Positions 52,497-60,555 of a stretch of 64,000 nucleotides of DNA are shown here, piece by piece. The DNA comes from Sandaracinaceae bacterium. Its GTDB lineage: Bacteria > Myxococcota_A > Polyangia > Polyangiales > Sandaracinaceae. Under the pieces are notes generated by a model that was not told the DNA's origin, ran no database searches, and was given only the letters and a program-made list of their open reading frames with translations. The DNA lies in NCBI GenBank assembly GCA_040218145.1, contig JAVJQK010000070.1, forward strand, positions 186,001 through 250,000. Reading direction: 5' to 3'. Within the stretch, counting starts at the first letter, position 1. Every line of letters starts with the position of its first letter. The position numbers were made by a program, and so were the translations under genes.

Positions 52497-53703
52497 TCTC
52501 GTCGGAGGCGATCGGCAGCGAGCGCACGGGGCGCTCCGGTTGGATGCCGAGCCTCTCCGCCCGACGCGCCACCGCGCCGAGCGAGCGCTCGTAGCGGGCC
52601 TCGCTCTCCTCGGTGATCTGCCCTACCCGCGGCGCCCCCTCGGGTCGCATCTCCGGCGGCGGCAGCTCACCGCTGCGATCCGGGCGCGGCCGGCTCCGGG
52701 CCTCCTCCACGCGCCGCGCGTGCTCGACCTCCCACGCCTCGAAGCTGCGGTGCGCGTAGGACGGGTCGCCGGGGTCGGCGATGATCGCCTCGACGATCGG
52801 GCGGAGCGGGATCGTCAGCGGGCGCAGCTCCGCCGGGTCGAAGCCGTCCCCGCGCTCGAAGAGCCCGCCGCAGATCGACCTCGCCGAGCACTCCGCGCAG
52901 CCGGACGCGTAGATGTGATCCCACTCCGTCTGTCGGACGCTCTGCTTGTCGTCGAGGAAGTGAACGATCCGCTCCTCACCCTTGACGATCTTGCGCGTCT
53001 CGGTGCTCGCCCAGGCGAACTCGGGCATGAAGCACAGCGGCACCCGCTCCACGCGGAAGCTGCGACCGCTCGCGTGCAGGAGGCGCAGCGCGCGGAAGAG
53101 CGACTCGCGGAAGTCGGCGAGGCGGTGGAGGAAGCGCGCCTGGTTGACCTCGGCGCGCCCCATGGACGGGTCGAGGTTGTTCCAGACGAAGTGACGCACC
53201 CGCGGGTGATGGCGGATGAAGTGGCGGATGTTCTCGTCGAGGTGGTCGGCGTTGAGCTTGTTGATCACGCAGTTGACGTTGACCTCGACCCCTCGATCGG
53301 CCGCCGCCTCGATGGCCGCGAAGGCGCGGTCGAGCGTGCCCTCGCTGCCGCGCAGCGACGCCTCCACGTCGGGGCGCACCGAGTAGACGGAGACGTGCAC
53401 CAGATCGAGCCCGGCCGCGGCCACGGCGTCGGCGAAGGCGGGCTCCGCGAGGCGGTGGCCGTTGGTGATCATCCGGACGTGGAGGCCGCGCTCCTTCGCG
53501 TAGCGGATCACGCCGGGCAGCTCGGGGTGCAGGGTGGGCTCTCCCCCCGTCAGCACCACCCCGTAGTAGTCGCGGCGCACGAGGTCATCGACCAGGGCGC
53601 GCAGGCTCTCCTCCGTGTGCACGTAGGGGCTGCTCGGGTTCGAGCAGAAGCCGCAAAAATGATTGCAGTGCCGGACGACCTGGATGTAGCCGATGTTCGC
53701 CAT
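52492..53703 (-). CDS. Radical SAM protein, paralogue of the 25754 gene
   Basis: 403 residues from ATG 53703; the frame extends further upstream but homology with the gene at 25754 begins exactly here (MANIGYIQVVRHCNHFCGFC). AdoMet cluster C13-x3-C17-x2-C20, GGEPTLHPELP, VERVPLCFM and the auxiliary-cluster pattern C-x2-C-x5-C-GG (CAECSARSICGG). The two copies keep identical stretches such as VRHFVWNNLDPSMGRAEVNQ and WASTETRKIVKGEER. No good SD is visible. It lies 17 bp after an HxsD-like gene in the minus-strand operon 57321-49214, which ties this paralogue to peptide modification. Confidence 0.92.
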   Translation of the reverse strand: MANIGYIQVVRHCNHFCGFCSNPSSPYVHTEESLRALVDDLVRRDYYGVVLTGGEPTLHPELPGVIRYAKERGLHVRMITNGHRLAEPAFADAVAAAGLDLVHVSVYSVRPDVEASLRGSEGTLDRAFAAIEAAADRGVEVNVNCVINKLNADHLDENIRHFIRHHPRVRHFVWNNLDPSMGRAEVNQARFLHRLADFRESLFRALRLLHASGRSFRVERVPLCFMPEFAWASTETRKIVKGEERIVHFLDDKQSVRQTEWDHIYASGCAECSARSICGGLFERGDGFDPAELRPLTIPLRPIVEAIIADPGDPSYAHRSFEAWEVEHARRVEEARSRPRPDRSGELPPPEMRPEGAPRVGQITEESEARYERSLGAVARRAERLGIQPERPVRSLPIASDES

Positions 53704-53720
53704 CGAGAGGGGCCGGTCGG

Positions 53721-54194
53721 CTACTCCTCGTCCGCGGCCGGCCGCGCCCACGGCACGTCGACCTCCAGCGGGTCGTCCTCGAGCTCCTCGTCGTCGAGCT
53801 CGGCCAGGAGCTCGTCGATCGTGGTCACCCCCCCGGTCCCGAGGAGCGCGCGGGCCGTGTAGTAGTCGCGGATCTGCCCCGTGGCGAGCGCGATGCGGGT
53901 CTGCAGCGTCGTCTGCGCGAGGCTCGCGGCGAACTCCTCCGCGAGCGAGTCGAGCTGCGCTTCGGTGGCCTCCGAGCGCGCCTCGATCCGGAGCGGGAGG
54001 CGATCGCCCTCCGGCCCGCCCACGTAGACGTAGCAGCGGTCGATGAAGGTGAACGCCGCGTCGAGGATCGCGTCCCGCGGGAGCTGCGACTCGTCGACCC
54101 AGAGCAGGAGCGCCCCGTCTCGGGTCTCGTACTCCAGGCTGAGGCTCTTCTGGCTCACCTGTTTCTCGGTCACGGCGTTCTCGTTTTCGCTCAC
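53721..54194 (-). CDS. HxsD-like small protein (second paralogue)
   Basis: 157 residues from a GTG overlapping the upstream stop. No signal peptide. The region ILDAAFTFIDRCYVYVGGPE, then LPLRIEAR, then a helix DSLAEEFAASLAQTTLQTRI follows the HxsD pattern seen in the 146-residue protein at 57981. Both end in a near-identical acidic tag (ELLAELDDEELEDDPLEV here, ALLSELDDEELAEDALEV there). HxsD-family proteins accompany rSAM maturases of His-Xaa-Ser repeat peptides and probably help substrate recognition, though their exact role is not established. Translationally coupled to the HExxH gene upstream and followed by an rSAM gene. Confidence 0.75.
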   Translation of the reverse strand: MSENENAVTEKQVSQKSLSLEYETRDGALLLWVDESQLPRDAILDAAFTFIDRCYVYVGGPEGDRLPLRIEARSEATEAQLDSLAEEFAASLAQTTLQTRIALATGQIRDYYTARALLGTGGVTTIDELLAELDDEELEDDPLEVDVPWARPAADEE

Positions 54195-55471
54195 GTCGGC
54201 TCCGCGCGGTGGCCCGCAGGCCCGAGTTTATCAGATCCCTCGATCATCGACGGCGTCAGGAGCGCCTCGTCGACCCCCAGCACCAGCTCGTCGTGCGTCG
54301 CGGAGAGGGCCTCGAAGACCTTCAGCCCCTGACGGCTCCAGCGACCGCGCATCCGGAGCGTCCGCAGCCCCTCCGCGTTCTGGGCGAGCACCTCGGCCTG
54401 GCGGCGCGTGAAGCTGGGGTCGTCGGTCGACGGATGGCCCAGCTCTCGCAGCCGCTGGTGCAGGGCCGCCACCGGGACGAACGCGTGCACCGCGAGGAGC
54501 ACGCCGAGCAGGGGGCGCGGGTCCGGCCGCACCGGGGAGGAGACCGCCTCGCTCGCCTCGTTGAGGAGCAGCGGGTCGAGCCAGCGCAGGGCGTTGAGCT
54601 TGCCGTGCTGGGTCTCGTGGATCAGCGCCTCGGCGAGCGTGAGCGGCCGGGGGTGCAGGGTCATGTAGACCGTGCCCGGCGCCTCCAGGTACGAGGCCGA
54701 GAGGTGCTCACGCGGACGATGCCCGACCGGGATCACCCGCTGCAAGCTGTGTTGCAGCTCTGCCGCGAGGCTCGGGAGGGCGAGCGCGATCCACGAGGCC
54801 GCCTCGGCCAGCGCGGCGGTCCACGCCTCGACCGGATGGCCCCCCAGATCGATCGCGTTGCCGTCCTTGTCCGGGTGCGCCTCGTGATCGAAGAGCGGGT
54901 TGGAGTCCAGCTCGGAGAGGTGCGCCTCGAGCCCCGAGATGGGGTGGAGCCGCGCGCGGACCGGCAGCTCGTCGAGGGAGCGCAGGCGCCCTCCCCGCTC
55001 GCGCAGCTCCACGCCGTCCGGGCTGAAGCGGAGGCCCTCCGCCGGCGCGTCGAAGTCGAGCGCGCCGCCGCGGGCGCGGTCGACGAGCGTCTCGAAGGGC
55101 ACGTCCCAGAGCCACGGCTCGAGCGCGCGCGCCTTCGCGGGCGACTCGCCGAGGCGCCGATGCAGCTCGACCGCGAAGGCGGGGACCAGGCGCCGCAGGC
55201 TCTCCTCCCGCGGGAACGAGTCGCGCACCACACAGCCGACGAGCGGCAGCACGTCGGGCGCCCAGAGCGCGGCGAGCGTGGCCGCGGGGGCCGCCTCGAG
55301 GGCCTTGGCGAGCCCGACCTGGAAGCGCGGCAGCGCGCGCCGCAGCTCCGCCGAGAGGCCCTGCCGCGGGAGGGTCAAGAGCGCGCGCGCGGCGACGAGG
55401 AGCGCCTTCTTGCGGATCCGGGCGAGGCTGGCGTCGCCTTCCCCGGGCAGCGTCAGGAAGGTCGCCTTCAC
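54191..55471 (-). CDS. HExxH-motif peptide-modification protein (2-oxoglutarate hydroxylase type)
   Basis: 426 residues from GTG 55471, overlapping the stop of the rSAM gene upstream. The key motif is H285-E-T-Q-H289 in LAEALIHETQHGKLNAL. It is preceded by a DLGGHPVEAW / SASYLEAPGTVYMTLHPRPL region characteristic of the HEXXH-domain proteins that accompany rSAM peptide systems such as FxsB. Related proteins have been described as peptide beta-hydroxylases using 2-oxoglutarate; protease function is less likely. It is cytoplasmic and sits between two rSAM genes and an HxsD-like gene in one coupled operon, so the substrate is probably the same repeat peptide. Confidence 0.78.
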   Translation of the reverse strand: MKATFLTLPGEGDASLARIRKKALLVAARALLTLPRQGLSAELRRALPRFQVGLAKALEAAPAATLAALWAPDVLPLVGCVVRDSFPREESLRRLVPAFAVELHRRLGESPAKARALEPWLWDVPFETLVDRARGGALDFDAPAEGLRFSPDGVELRERGGRLRSLDELPVRARLHPISGLEAHLSELDSNPLFDHEAHPDKDGNAIDLGGHPVEAWTAALAEAASWIALALPSLAAELQHSLQRVIPVGHRPREHLSASYLEAPGTVYMTLHPRPLTLAEALIHETQHGKLNALRWLDPLLLNEASEAVSSPVRPDPRPLLGVLLAVHAFVPVAALHQRLRELGHPSTDDPSFTRRQAEVLAQNAEGLRTLRMRGRWSRQGLKVFEALSATHDELVLGVDEALLTPSMIEGSDKLGPAGHRAEPT

Positions 55472-57321
55472 GTGGTCGAGCCCGCGCCGGCGCGGCGGCG
55501 ACGGAGGAGGCGCTCCTCGGCGATCAGCCCGAGCGGGTCGCGGACCGCCTCGGTCGGGGCGTCGAAGCCGGGCAGGCTCGGGCTCGCGCCCACCGGCGGC
55601 GCGCCCTTGGCCACGTCCGGGAGCGGCTCGGGGAAGACCTCGCGCAGCCGCGCGTCGGCCGCGTCGGCCTCCGCGTCTCCGCCCAGCGGGGTCAGGATGC
55701 CCAGGCCCTGGTCGCGCAGGAGGTTGATGTGAGCGCCCCGGCACCGCGCCTCGACCACGCACTCCCGGCACCGCAGCGACTTGGCGCGGTAGCCGCTCCG
55801 CACGTGCAGCCGCGCGACCTCGTCCACCTGCAGCCGGCCGCTCTCCGCGCCGAAGAGCGAGCGCTCGAGGACGGCGGTCGGCTCGCGGTACCGCATGCCG
55901 GGGGCCAGGCAGACGGGCAGGCCGCTGACCTCGAGGGGCGCGACCGTGGCCTCGGCGAGGGCGGCGAAGAACCGACGGGGGAAGCGCAGATCCTGCTCGC
56001 GCGCGTCGCGCAGCAGCTCGTGGCTGGGCTGGTGCAGCCGGACGCGATCCGCGTGCCGCGCGAGGAGCGCCGCGTTCGCGAGCAGCCACGGCGCGACGTC
56101 CGCGCTCAGCTGGACCTCGACCGTGTGGGGGCAGCCCTCCGGCACGTCCGCGATCCAGCGCTCGAGCTGCTCCGTGGTGACGGCGATCAGCTCCAGGGGC
56201 GTCTCGGCGGGCAGGTCCTCGAGCGAGATCGCCGAGACGCTGCGCACCCGCAGCGGGGCCGGGATCTCCTCGAGCGCGCGGAGCAGCCCGGCGCGATCCT
56301 CGACCTGCACGCCGACCCGGGTGCAGCCGAAGGGGAGCTGGCCGTCCGGCAGCGCGACCGGCGCTTCGGGCAGCTCGCCGATGTCCCAGACCTCGAAGCG
56401 CGCCTCCTTCTGGCGGGTGACGGTCTCGTCCAGGGTCGTGCACATGGGCGCGATGAAGCAGTGCTGACAGCGCTCGGGATCGCGGCAGTCGAAGGGCGCG
56501 CCGTGATCGAGGTAGCGCTGCACCATGAACCGGCGCCCGTTGATCTCGTCCAGCATCTTGTGCGGATCCTGGATGAGGTCCTCGAGACCCTCGAGGTAGG
56601 GCACGGGGAAGCGGTTGGTCCAGACCGTGACCCGCGGGTGGCGGGCGAGCCGGAAGACCTTGTGGAGCACGCCGAGGTGCTCCTTCGGGTCGTAGAAGAG
56701 CTCGTCGCGGTTGTCGAAGGCGGACGCCTGCGGGATCACGTGCAGCAGATCGAACTCGCGGACGCCGAGCGCCATCGAGAGCTCCACGATCTTGTCGAGC
56801 ACGCCGACGTTCTGCTTATTGATGCAGACATCGACGTTGACGATGGGCCGGCCGTCCGCGATGGAATTCACGATGGCCCGGGTGATCCGGCGGAACGCGC
56901 CCGGGGTGCCCGTCAGGCGGTCGTGCAGCGCGGCCGTGTGCCCGTGCAGCGAGTAGGTGATCTCGCCCAGGCCCGCGTCGAGCGCCTGCTCGAGGAAGGC
57001 GGGCTCGCCGAAGAAGTAGCCGTTCGTGACGGTCTGGACCTTCCGGTAGCCGAGCTCTTTGGCGTACGCGACGAAGGCCATGAACTCGGGGTGGAGGCTC
57101 GCCTCGCCGCCCGAGATCACCACCCGCGTCGCGCCGCGCTCGCGCCCCAGCCGGAGATCGGCGCGCACGTCCTCGACCGAGAGGAACACGCCACGCGGGG
57201 TGTCCGAGTCGAGGCAGAACAGGCAGCGGCTGTTGCAGGCGGTGACCGCACGGACCCAGTGCTTCGTCTCGTTCGCGATGGCCTCGCGGCGCAACATCTG
57301 CTCTTGATCGGGGGCCCGCAT
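55468..57321 (-). CDS. Radical SAM protein with a second, cluster-less rSAM-like module
   Basis: 617 residues. The active cluster is C29-x3-C33-x2-C36 (TACNSRCLFCLDSD), followed by ISGGEASLHPEFM. The first half ends with CQHCFIAPMCTT, an auxiliary C-x2-C-x5-C site. From about residue 330 a second module follows whose C-terminal end, LEVSGLPVCLAPG...CRECVVEARCRG, matches the equivalent end of its neighbours (GLPLCVLPQ / CRSCSFTDLCEG in 62646). Its N-terminal half has no CxxxCxxC. It thus looks like an rSAM fused to a degenerate rSAM copy. First gene of the minus-strand operon, divergent from the plus-strand Hxs operon (105-bp gap). Confidence 0.85.
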   Translation of the reverse strand: MRAPDQEQMLRREAIANETKHWVRAVTACNSRCLFCLDSDTPRGVFLSVEDVRADLRLGRERGATRVVISGGEASLHPEFMAFVAYAKELGYRKVQTVTNGYFFGEPAFLEQALDAGLGEITYSLHGHTAALHDRLTGTPGAFRRITRAIVNSIADGRPIVNVDVCINKQNVGVLDKIVELSMALGVREFDLLHVIPQASAFDNRDELFYDPKEHLGVLHKVFRLARHPRVTVWTNRFPVPYLEGLEDLIQDPHKMLDEINGRRFMVQRYLDHGAPFDCRDPERCQHCFIAPMCTTLDETVTRQKEARFEVWDIGELPEAPVALPDGQLPFGCTRVGVQVEDRAGLLRALEEIPAPLRVRSVSAISLEDLPAETPLELIAVTTEQLERWIADVPEGCPHTVEVQLSADVAPWLLANAALLARHADRVRLHQPSHELLRDAREQDLRFPRRFFAALAEATVAPLEVSGLPVCLAPGMRYREPTAVLERSLFGAESGRLQVDEVARLHVRSGYRAKSLRCRECVVEARCRGAHINLLRDQGLGILTPLGGDAEADAADARLREVFPEPLPDVAKGAPPVGASPSLPGFDAPTEAVRDPLGLIAEERLLRRRRAGAGSTT

Positions 57322-57403
57322 CGCTCAGCGAGTCACCTTAGCAGAGTCCGGCGCGGCGCCGCGCTGTTCCCATCGAGCGCTTCCTTCGCCCCCCCCGATT
57401 CGA

Positions 57404-57409
57404 TATGCT
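57404..57409 (+). promoter_or_regulatory. -10-like hexamer in the divergent Hxs promoter region
   Basis: TATGCT in the 105-bp gap between the divergent operons, 17 nt before ATG 57427. A TTCCTT sequence about 17 bp upstream could be a weak -35. Both operons must be controlled from this short region. Confidence 0.35.
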
Positions 57410-57426
57410 GGCGCCGAGGCTTTTCG

Positions 57427-57984
57427 ATGGCGACACGCAGAGAGTGGTTGGTGTACACGGGCCTGACCGGACTGGCGGCGGCCACCGGGACGCTGGCTCG
57501 GTCTGCCGCGGCGCCGATCCAAGGGGCCATCGAGGGCGCCGACGCTCCCCCGGGACATGCGGCGTCCGAGCCTGACCCCGACGTTTCCCCGGGAGATGTG
57601 ACGCCCGAGGCGCCGCCGCCGTGGTGGGCGCTCGCGCCGCTCCGCGAGGGCTCGGCGCTCGCGGCAGGCTGGAGCCTGGCCTCCCTGAGCCCCGTGCGTG
57701 AGGGTCGGGCGGTGCTGGAGCTGGCGCACGAGGACGGCGCCCGCGCCGAGGTGCACATGCGGAGACGCGGATCGCGCGAAGCCGCCGGCCTCGCGCAGTC
57801 GGAGCGCTTCGACTTCTTCCTGATGAACGGCTCGCGGGGCGACGAGGAGACCCGCGAGGTCCTCGGCCGGCTGATCCTCGGGCTCGCCCTCCACGTTCGG
57901 CGGAACGAGCTCGACGCCCCGGAGGAGCTCATGGCCAGCTTCACCGCCCATCGGGAGACCGGCCAGAGGACGTCCCGAGCGTGA
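57427..57984 (+). CDS. Tat-signal-like protein, first gene of the Hxs operon
   Basis: 185 residues. The N-terminus MATRREWLVYTGLTGLAAAT has a twin-Arg motif (T-R-R-E-W-L) and a hydrophobic stretch, then an Ala/Pro/Asp linker with PGH and PGD turns. It could be a Tat-exported or membrane-tethered protein. The remainder (about 75-175) begins with WWALAPLREGSALAAGWSLA and continues as a beta/alpha domain ending in helix ETREVLGRLILGLALHVRRN. No Cys residues, no recognised family. Its stop overlaps the GTG of the HxsD-like gene, so it is co-translated with the modification enzymes. It may be a regulator, an export partner or a further substrate. Confidence 0.65.
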   Translation: MATRREWLVYTGLTGLAAATGTLARSAAAPIQGAIEGADAPPGHAASEPDPDVSPGDVTPEAPPPWWALAPLREGSALAAGWSLASLSPVREGRAVLELAHEDGARAEVHMRRRGSREAAGLAQSERFDFFLMNGSRGDEETREVLGRLILGLALHVRRNELDAPEELMASFTAHRETGQRTSRA

Positions 57985-58421
57985 GCGCGCCGAGCGTGAG
58001 CGGGCCGGGACCGGTCGTCCACGACGATCGTGCGTCGCTGCGGATCGACGAGCGGGTGTTCCCGCTCGAGGTGATCTACGGCGCCAGCCTCCACCTGCTC
58101 GAGCGCGCCTACGTCCGCCTCGAGCGCGTCGGCGACGGCGTCGTGGAGCTGCAGATCCGCGGCAAAGAAGGCGGCGAGCCCCGCGCCCTCGCGGGAGAGC
58201 TGGCCAACGAGATGCTCAACCAGTGCATCCGCCACCGCCTCGGCGATCGGGCGCGGCGGCTGCGCGAGGCTTACCTCGCCAAGTCCTTCTCCAATCGGAA
58301 GTCGACCCTCGACGCGCTCCTGAGCGAGCTCGACGACGAGGAGCTCGCGGAGGACGCGCTCGAGGTGCGCAGCCAGCCCGAGGCCACGAGCCCGGCGGCG
58401 GCCACGGAAGGTGACGCATGA
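57981..58421 (+). CDS. hxsD: His-Xaa-Ser system protein HxsD-like
   Basis: 146 residues from GTG 57981, overlapping both neighbours by 4 nt. The HxsD pattern is clear: RVFPLEVIYGASLHLLERAY, a beta strand VVELQIRGKE, then LAGELANEMLNQCIRHRLGD and a basic helix DRARRLREAYLAKSF. A C-terminal acidic tag (ELDDEELAEDALEV) is shared with the paralogue at 53721. HxsD occurs with HxsB/HxsC rSAM maturases and His-Xaa-Ser repeat proteins; its role may be in substrate binding, but the mechanism is unproven. Its place directly before HxsB-like and the repeat protein supports the call. Confidence 0.82.
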   Translation: MSAPSVSGPGPVVHDDRASLRIDERVFPLEVIYGASLHLLERAYVRLERVGDGVVELQIRGKEGGEPRALAGELANEMLNQCIRHRLGDRARRLREAYLAKSFSNRKSTLDALLSELDDEELAEDALEVRSQPEATSPAAATEGDA

Positions 58422-58660
58422 GCGAGCGAGCCGATCAGCGAGCCACGCTGAGCGCCGATCTCTATTCCATCGCGGCGCTCCGGGCGAGCGCCGAGGCGTT
58501 CTCCTCGCTGGCCGCGGTGAGCGTCGAGCAGGGTGACAAGGAGCACACGATCACGATCACGGATGCACGAGAAGATGTGTTGGACCGCGTCCTCGACGAA
58601 CTGCTCAACCACGCCCTCGAGGGGACGATCCTCGGGCTGCGGGAGAGCGAGGCCCGATGA
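58418..58660 (+). CDS. Short HxsD-like protein (third paralogue, N-terminus reduced)
   Basis: 80 residues; ATG overlaps the upstream stop and its own stop overlaps the start of the HxsB-like gene. It corresponds to the helix-strand-helix core of HxsD (LYSIAALRASAEAFSSLAAV, EHTITITDAREDV, LDRVLDELLNHALEGTILGL), matching the LANEMLNQCIRHRL part of the previous protein. It lacks the N-terminal segment and the acidic tag. The HxsD relationship is an inference from pattern and position rather than strong identity. Confidence 0.6.
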   Translation: MSERADQRATLSADLYSIAALRASAEAFSSLAAVSVEQGDKEHTITITDAREDVLDRVLDELLNHALEGTILGLRESEAR

Positions 58661-60159
58661 AGAAGACCATCCCGCTCCCCATCCTCGAGGCGGACGAGAA
58701 CGCCCTCGGGTTCTTTCGCCACGGGCGGATCGACGACCGCGTCATCCTGACCAACGACGCCGGCGAGTGGCAGCTCATCGGCGAGGAGGACTTCCAGAAG
58801 CTCCTCAAGGGCGAGATCGAGCCCGCGCACCCCGACTACGAGTCGCTCGTCGACAAGGGGTTCGTGCGGGACGGCCTGAACATCGAGGCGCTGGCCTCGC
58901 GCCTGCGGCGGAAGAAGGGCTTCGTCGGCCAGGGCCCGCACCTCCACATCGTCATCACGACCCTGCGCTGCAACCAGAGCTGTCAGTACTGCCACGCCTC
59001 GCGGACCGAGATGGACCAGGTCTCGACCGACATGTCGATGGAGACCGCGAAGAAGGTCGTGGACCTGGCCATGCAGACCACGTCTCCCTACGTGAACTTC
59101 GAGTTCCAGGGCGGCGAGCCGACCGTCAACTTCCCGGTCCTGAAGTTCATCGTCGAGTACAGCCGCGAGAAGAACAAGACCGAGAAGAAGCTCCTCGAAC
59201 ACTCCCTGGTCACGAACATGACCTACATGACGGAGGAGCACGCCGAGTGGCTGATGGACAACGAGGTGATGGTCTGCACCAGCCTCGACGGCCCGAAGGA
59301 GCTCCACGACGCCAACCGCCGCTGGAAGAGCGGGGGGAGCGCGTACGAGGACGTCGTCGGCTGGATGAAGCGCTTCAACGAGGGCTACATCGCGCGCGGC
59401 AAGGACCCCCGCCTCTGGTCCGTGGACGCGCTGATGACCACGACCCGCCGGAGCCTCGACCTCGGCAAAGAGATCGTCGATCTCTACGTGGAGATGGGGC
59501 TCAAGACCATCCACCTCCGGCCCCTCAACCCCTACGGCTTCGCGGTCGGCACCTGGAAGGCCATCGGCTACACGGCCGAGGAGTACCTCGACTTCTACGC
59601 GCGCACGCTCGACTACATCATCGAGCTGAACCAGAAGGGCGTGGAGATCACCGAGGGGACGGCGTCGACCTTCCTGATGAAGATGCTCACGCCCGACGAT
59701 CCCAACTTCGTCGACATCCGCTCCCCCTGTGGAGCCGGCACGGGGCAGGTCGCGTACGACTACGACGGCTCGATCTTCACCTGTGACGAGGGGCGCATGG
59801 TCTCGGCCATGGGCAGCGACCTCTTCCAGATCGGCGACGTCTCGAGCAGCAGCTACACGGACATGCTGCAGCACCCGACCGTCAAGGCGCTGGCCGTGGC
59901 GAGCCTCCAGGACGCGCTCCCGTCGTGCCACACGTGCTGGAACAAGCCGTACTGCGGAGTCTGCCCCATGCACGACTACATGCAGGGCGGCGACATCTTC
60001 GGGCAGCGCCCGCGCTCGCCCAAGTGCAAAGAGCACTACACGATCGCGACGCTCCTGTTCGAGAAGCTCGCCCGAGACGAGGACGGCTCCCTCGAGAAGA
60101 TGTTCCGACGCTGGACGCTCCGGCGTCCGCGTTCCGAAGCGGCTTCCTGCAGCGCCTGA
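58657..60159 (+). CDS. hxsB: His-Xaa-Ser system radical SAM/SPASM maturase HxsB-like
   Basis: 500 residues. An N-terminal recognition-like segment (FRHGRIDDRVILTNDAGEWQ) is typical of HxsB. The rSAM cluster is C105-x3-C109-x2-C112 (TTLRCNQSCQYCHASR), followed by FEFQGGEPTVNFPV. The C-terminal SPASM-type auxiliary clusters include DIRSPCGAGTGQ, IFTCDEGRMV and CHTCWNKPYCGVCPMHDY, with a last Cys in SPKCKEHY. This is the standard architecture of HxsB, which modifies His-Xaa-Ser repeat substrates through radical chemistry. The gene overlaps the HxsD-like gene upstream, and the repeat protein follows after 9 bp. Confidence 0.88.
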   Translation: MKKTIPLPILEADENALGFFRHGRIDDRVILTNDAGEWQLIGEEDFQKLLKGEIEPAHPDYESLVDKGFVRDGLNIEALASRLRRKKGFVGQGPHLHIVITTLRCNQSCQYCHASRTEMDQVSTDMSMETAKKVVDLAMQTTSPYVNFEFQGGEPTVNFPVLKFIVEYSREKNKTEKKLLEHSLVTNMTYMTEEHAEWLMDNEVMVCTSLDGPKELHDANRRWKSGGSAYEDVVGWMKRFNEGYIARGKDPRLWSVDALMTTTRRSLDLGKEIVDLYVEMGLKTIHLRPLNPYGFAVGTWKAIGYTAEEYLDFYARTLDYIIELNQKGVEITEGTASTFLMKMLTPDDPNFVDIRSPCGAGTGQVAYDYDGSIFTCDEGRMVSAMGSDLFQIGDVSSSSYTDMLQHPTVKALAVASLQDALPSCHTCWNKPYCGVCPMHDYMQGGDIFGQRPRSPKCKEHYTIATLLFEKLARDEDGSLEKMFRRWTLRRPRSEAASCSA

Positions 60160-60168
60160 GAGTACGAC

Positions 60169-60555
60169 ATGTCCGACGACGACAAGCGAAGGCCCCTCCC
60201 ACTGCTCCGCTCCGAGACCGAGCCGGAGCGGAGCCGCGTCCGACGCGGCTCGAGCGCCGAGAGCCCGTTCCCCAAGCACTCGAGGTCGCCCGCGCAGTCG
60301 CTGCTCGCCGGCGAGCGGGAGGTCACGACCCGCCCCGGCCCGCTCGAGGAGCTTCTGATGGAGGCCGACGGGCTCGCCGAGGACCCCGCCTTCGACGGGA
60401 TCATGCTCGTCCAGCACTGCTCGCACAGCTCGCACGGATCTCACGGATCGCACGGATCTCACGGCTCCCACGGGTCGCACGGATCGCACGGGTCGCACGG
60501 ATCACACGGCTCGCACGGATCGCACGGCTCTCACGGCTCGCATGGGCAGTGGTAG
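60169..60555 (+). CDS. His-Gly-Ser repeat protein, probable modified precursor (HxsA-like)
   Basis: 128 residues. The N-terminal part (about 1-80) is polar and Arg/Glu/Pro-rich, without a signal peptide. It ends in an acidic helix-like leader (EELLMEADGLAEDPAFDG, then IMLVQ). The C-terminus is HCSHSSH, followed by 12 consecutive Gly-Ser-His units, ending GQW. This is a His-Xaa-Ser repeat with Xaa mostly Gly, as in HxsA proteins, the presumed substrate of HxsB/HxsC. Repeat codons vary widely, pointing to selection on the peptide. It is embedded between HxsB-like and another rSAM gene, whose start overlaps its last codons. Confidence 0.88.
   Translation: MSDDDKRRPLPLLRSETEPERSRVRRGSSAESPFPKHSRSPAQSLLAGEREVTTRPGPLEELLMEADGLAEDPAFDGIMLVQHCSHSSHGSHGSHGSHGSHGSHGSHGSHGSHGSHGSHGSHGSHGQW
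60436..60543 (+). repeat. Twelve 9-bp units encoding Gly-Ser-His
   Basis: Twelve contiguous 9-bp units read GGN-TCN-CAY. Gly codons alternate between GGA, GGC and GGG, Ser uses TCT, TCG, TCC and TCA, and the last His is CAT. The variation makes recent slippage unlikely and argues the His-Gly-Ser register is kept by selection. Confidence 0.9.

Noticed and set aside
60436-60543. Direct repeat array as a CRISPR or microsatellite
   Set aside because: Units are 9 bp without spacers and lie in frame in an Hxs gene context; synonymous variation shows protein-level repeats.
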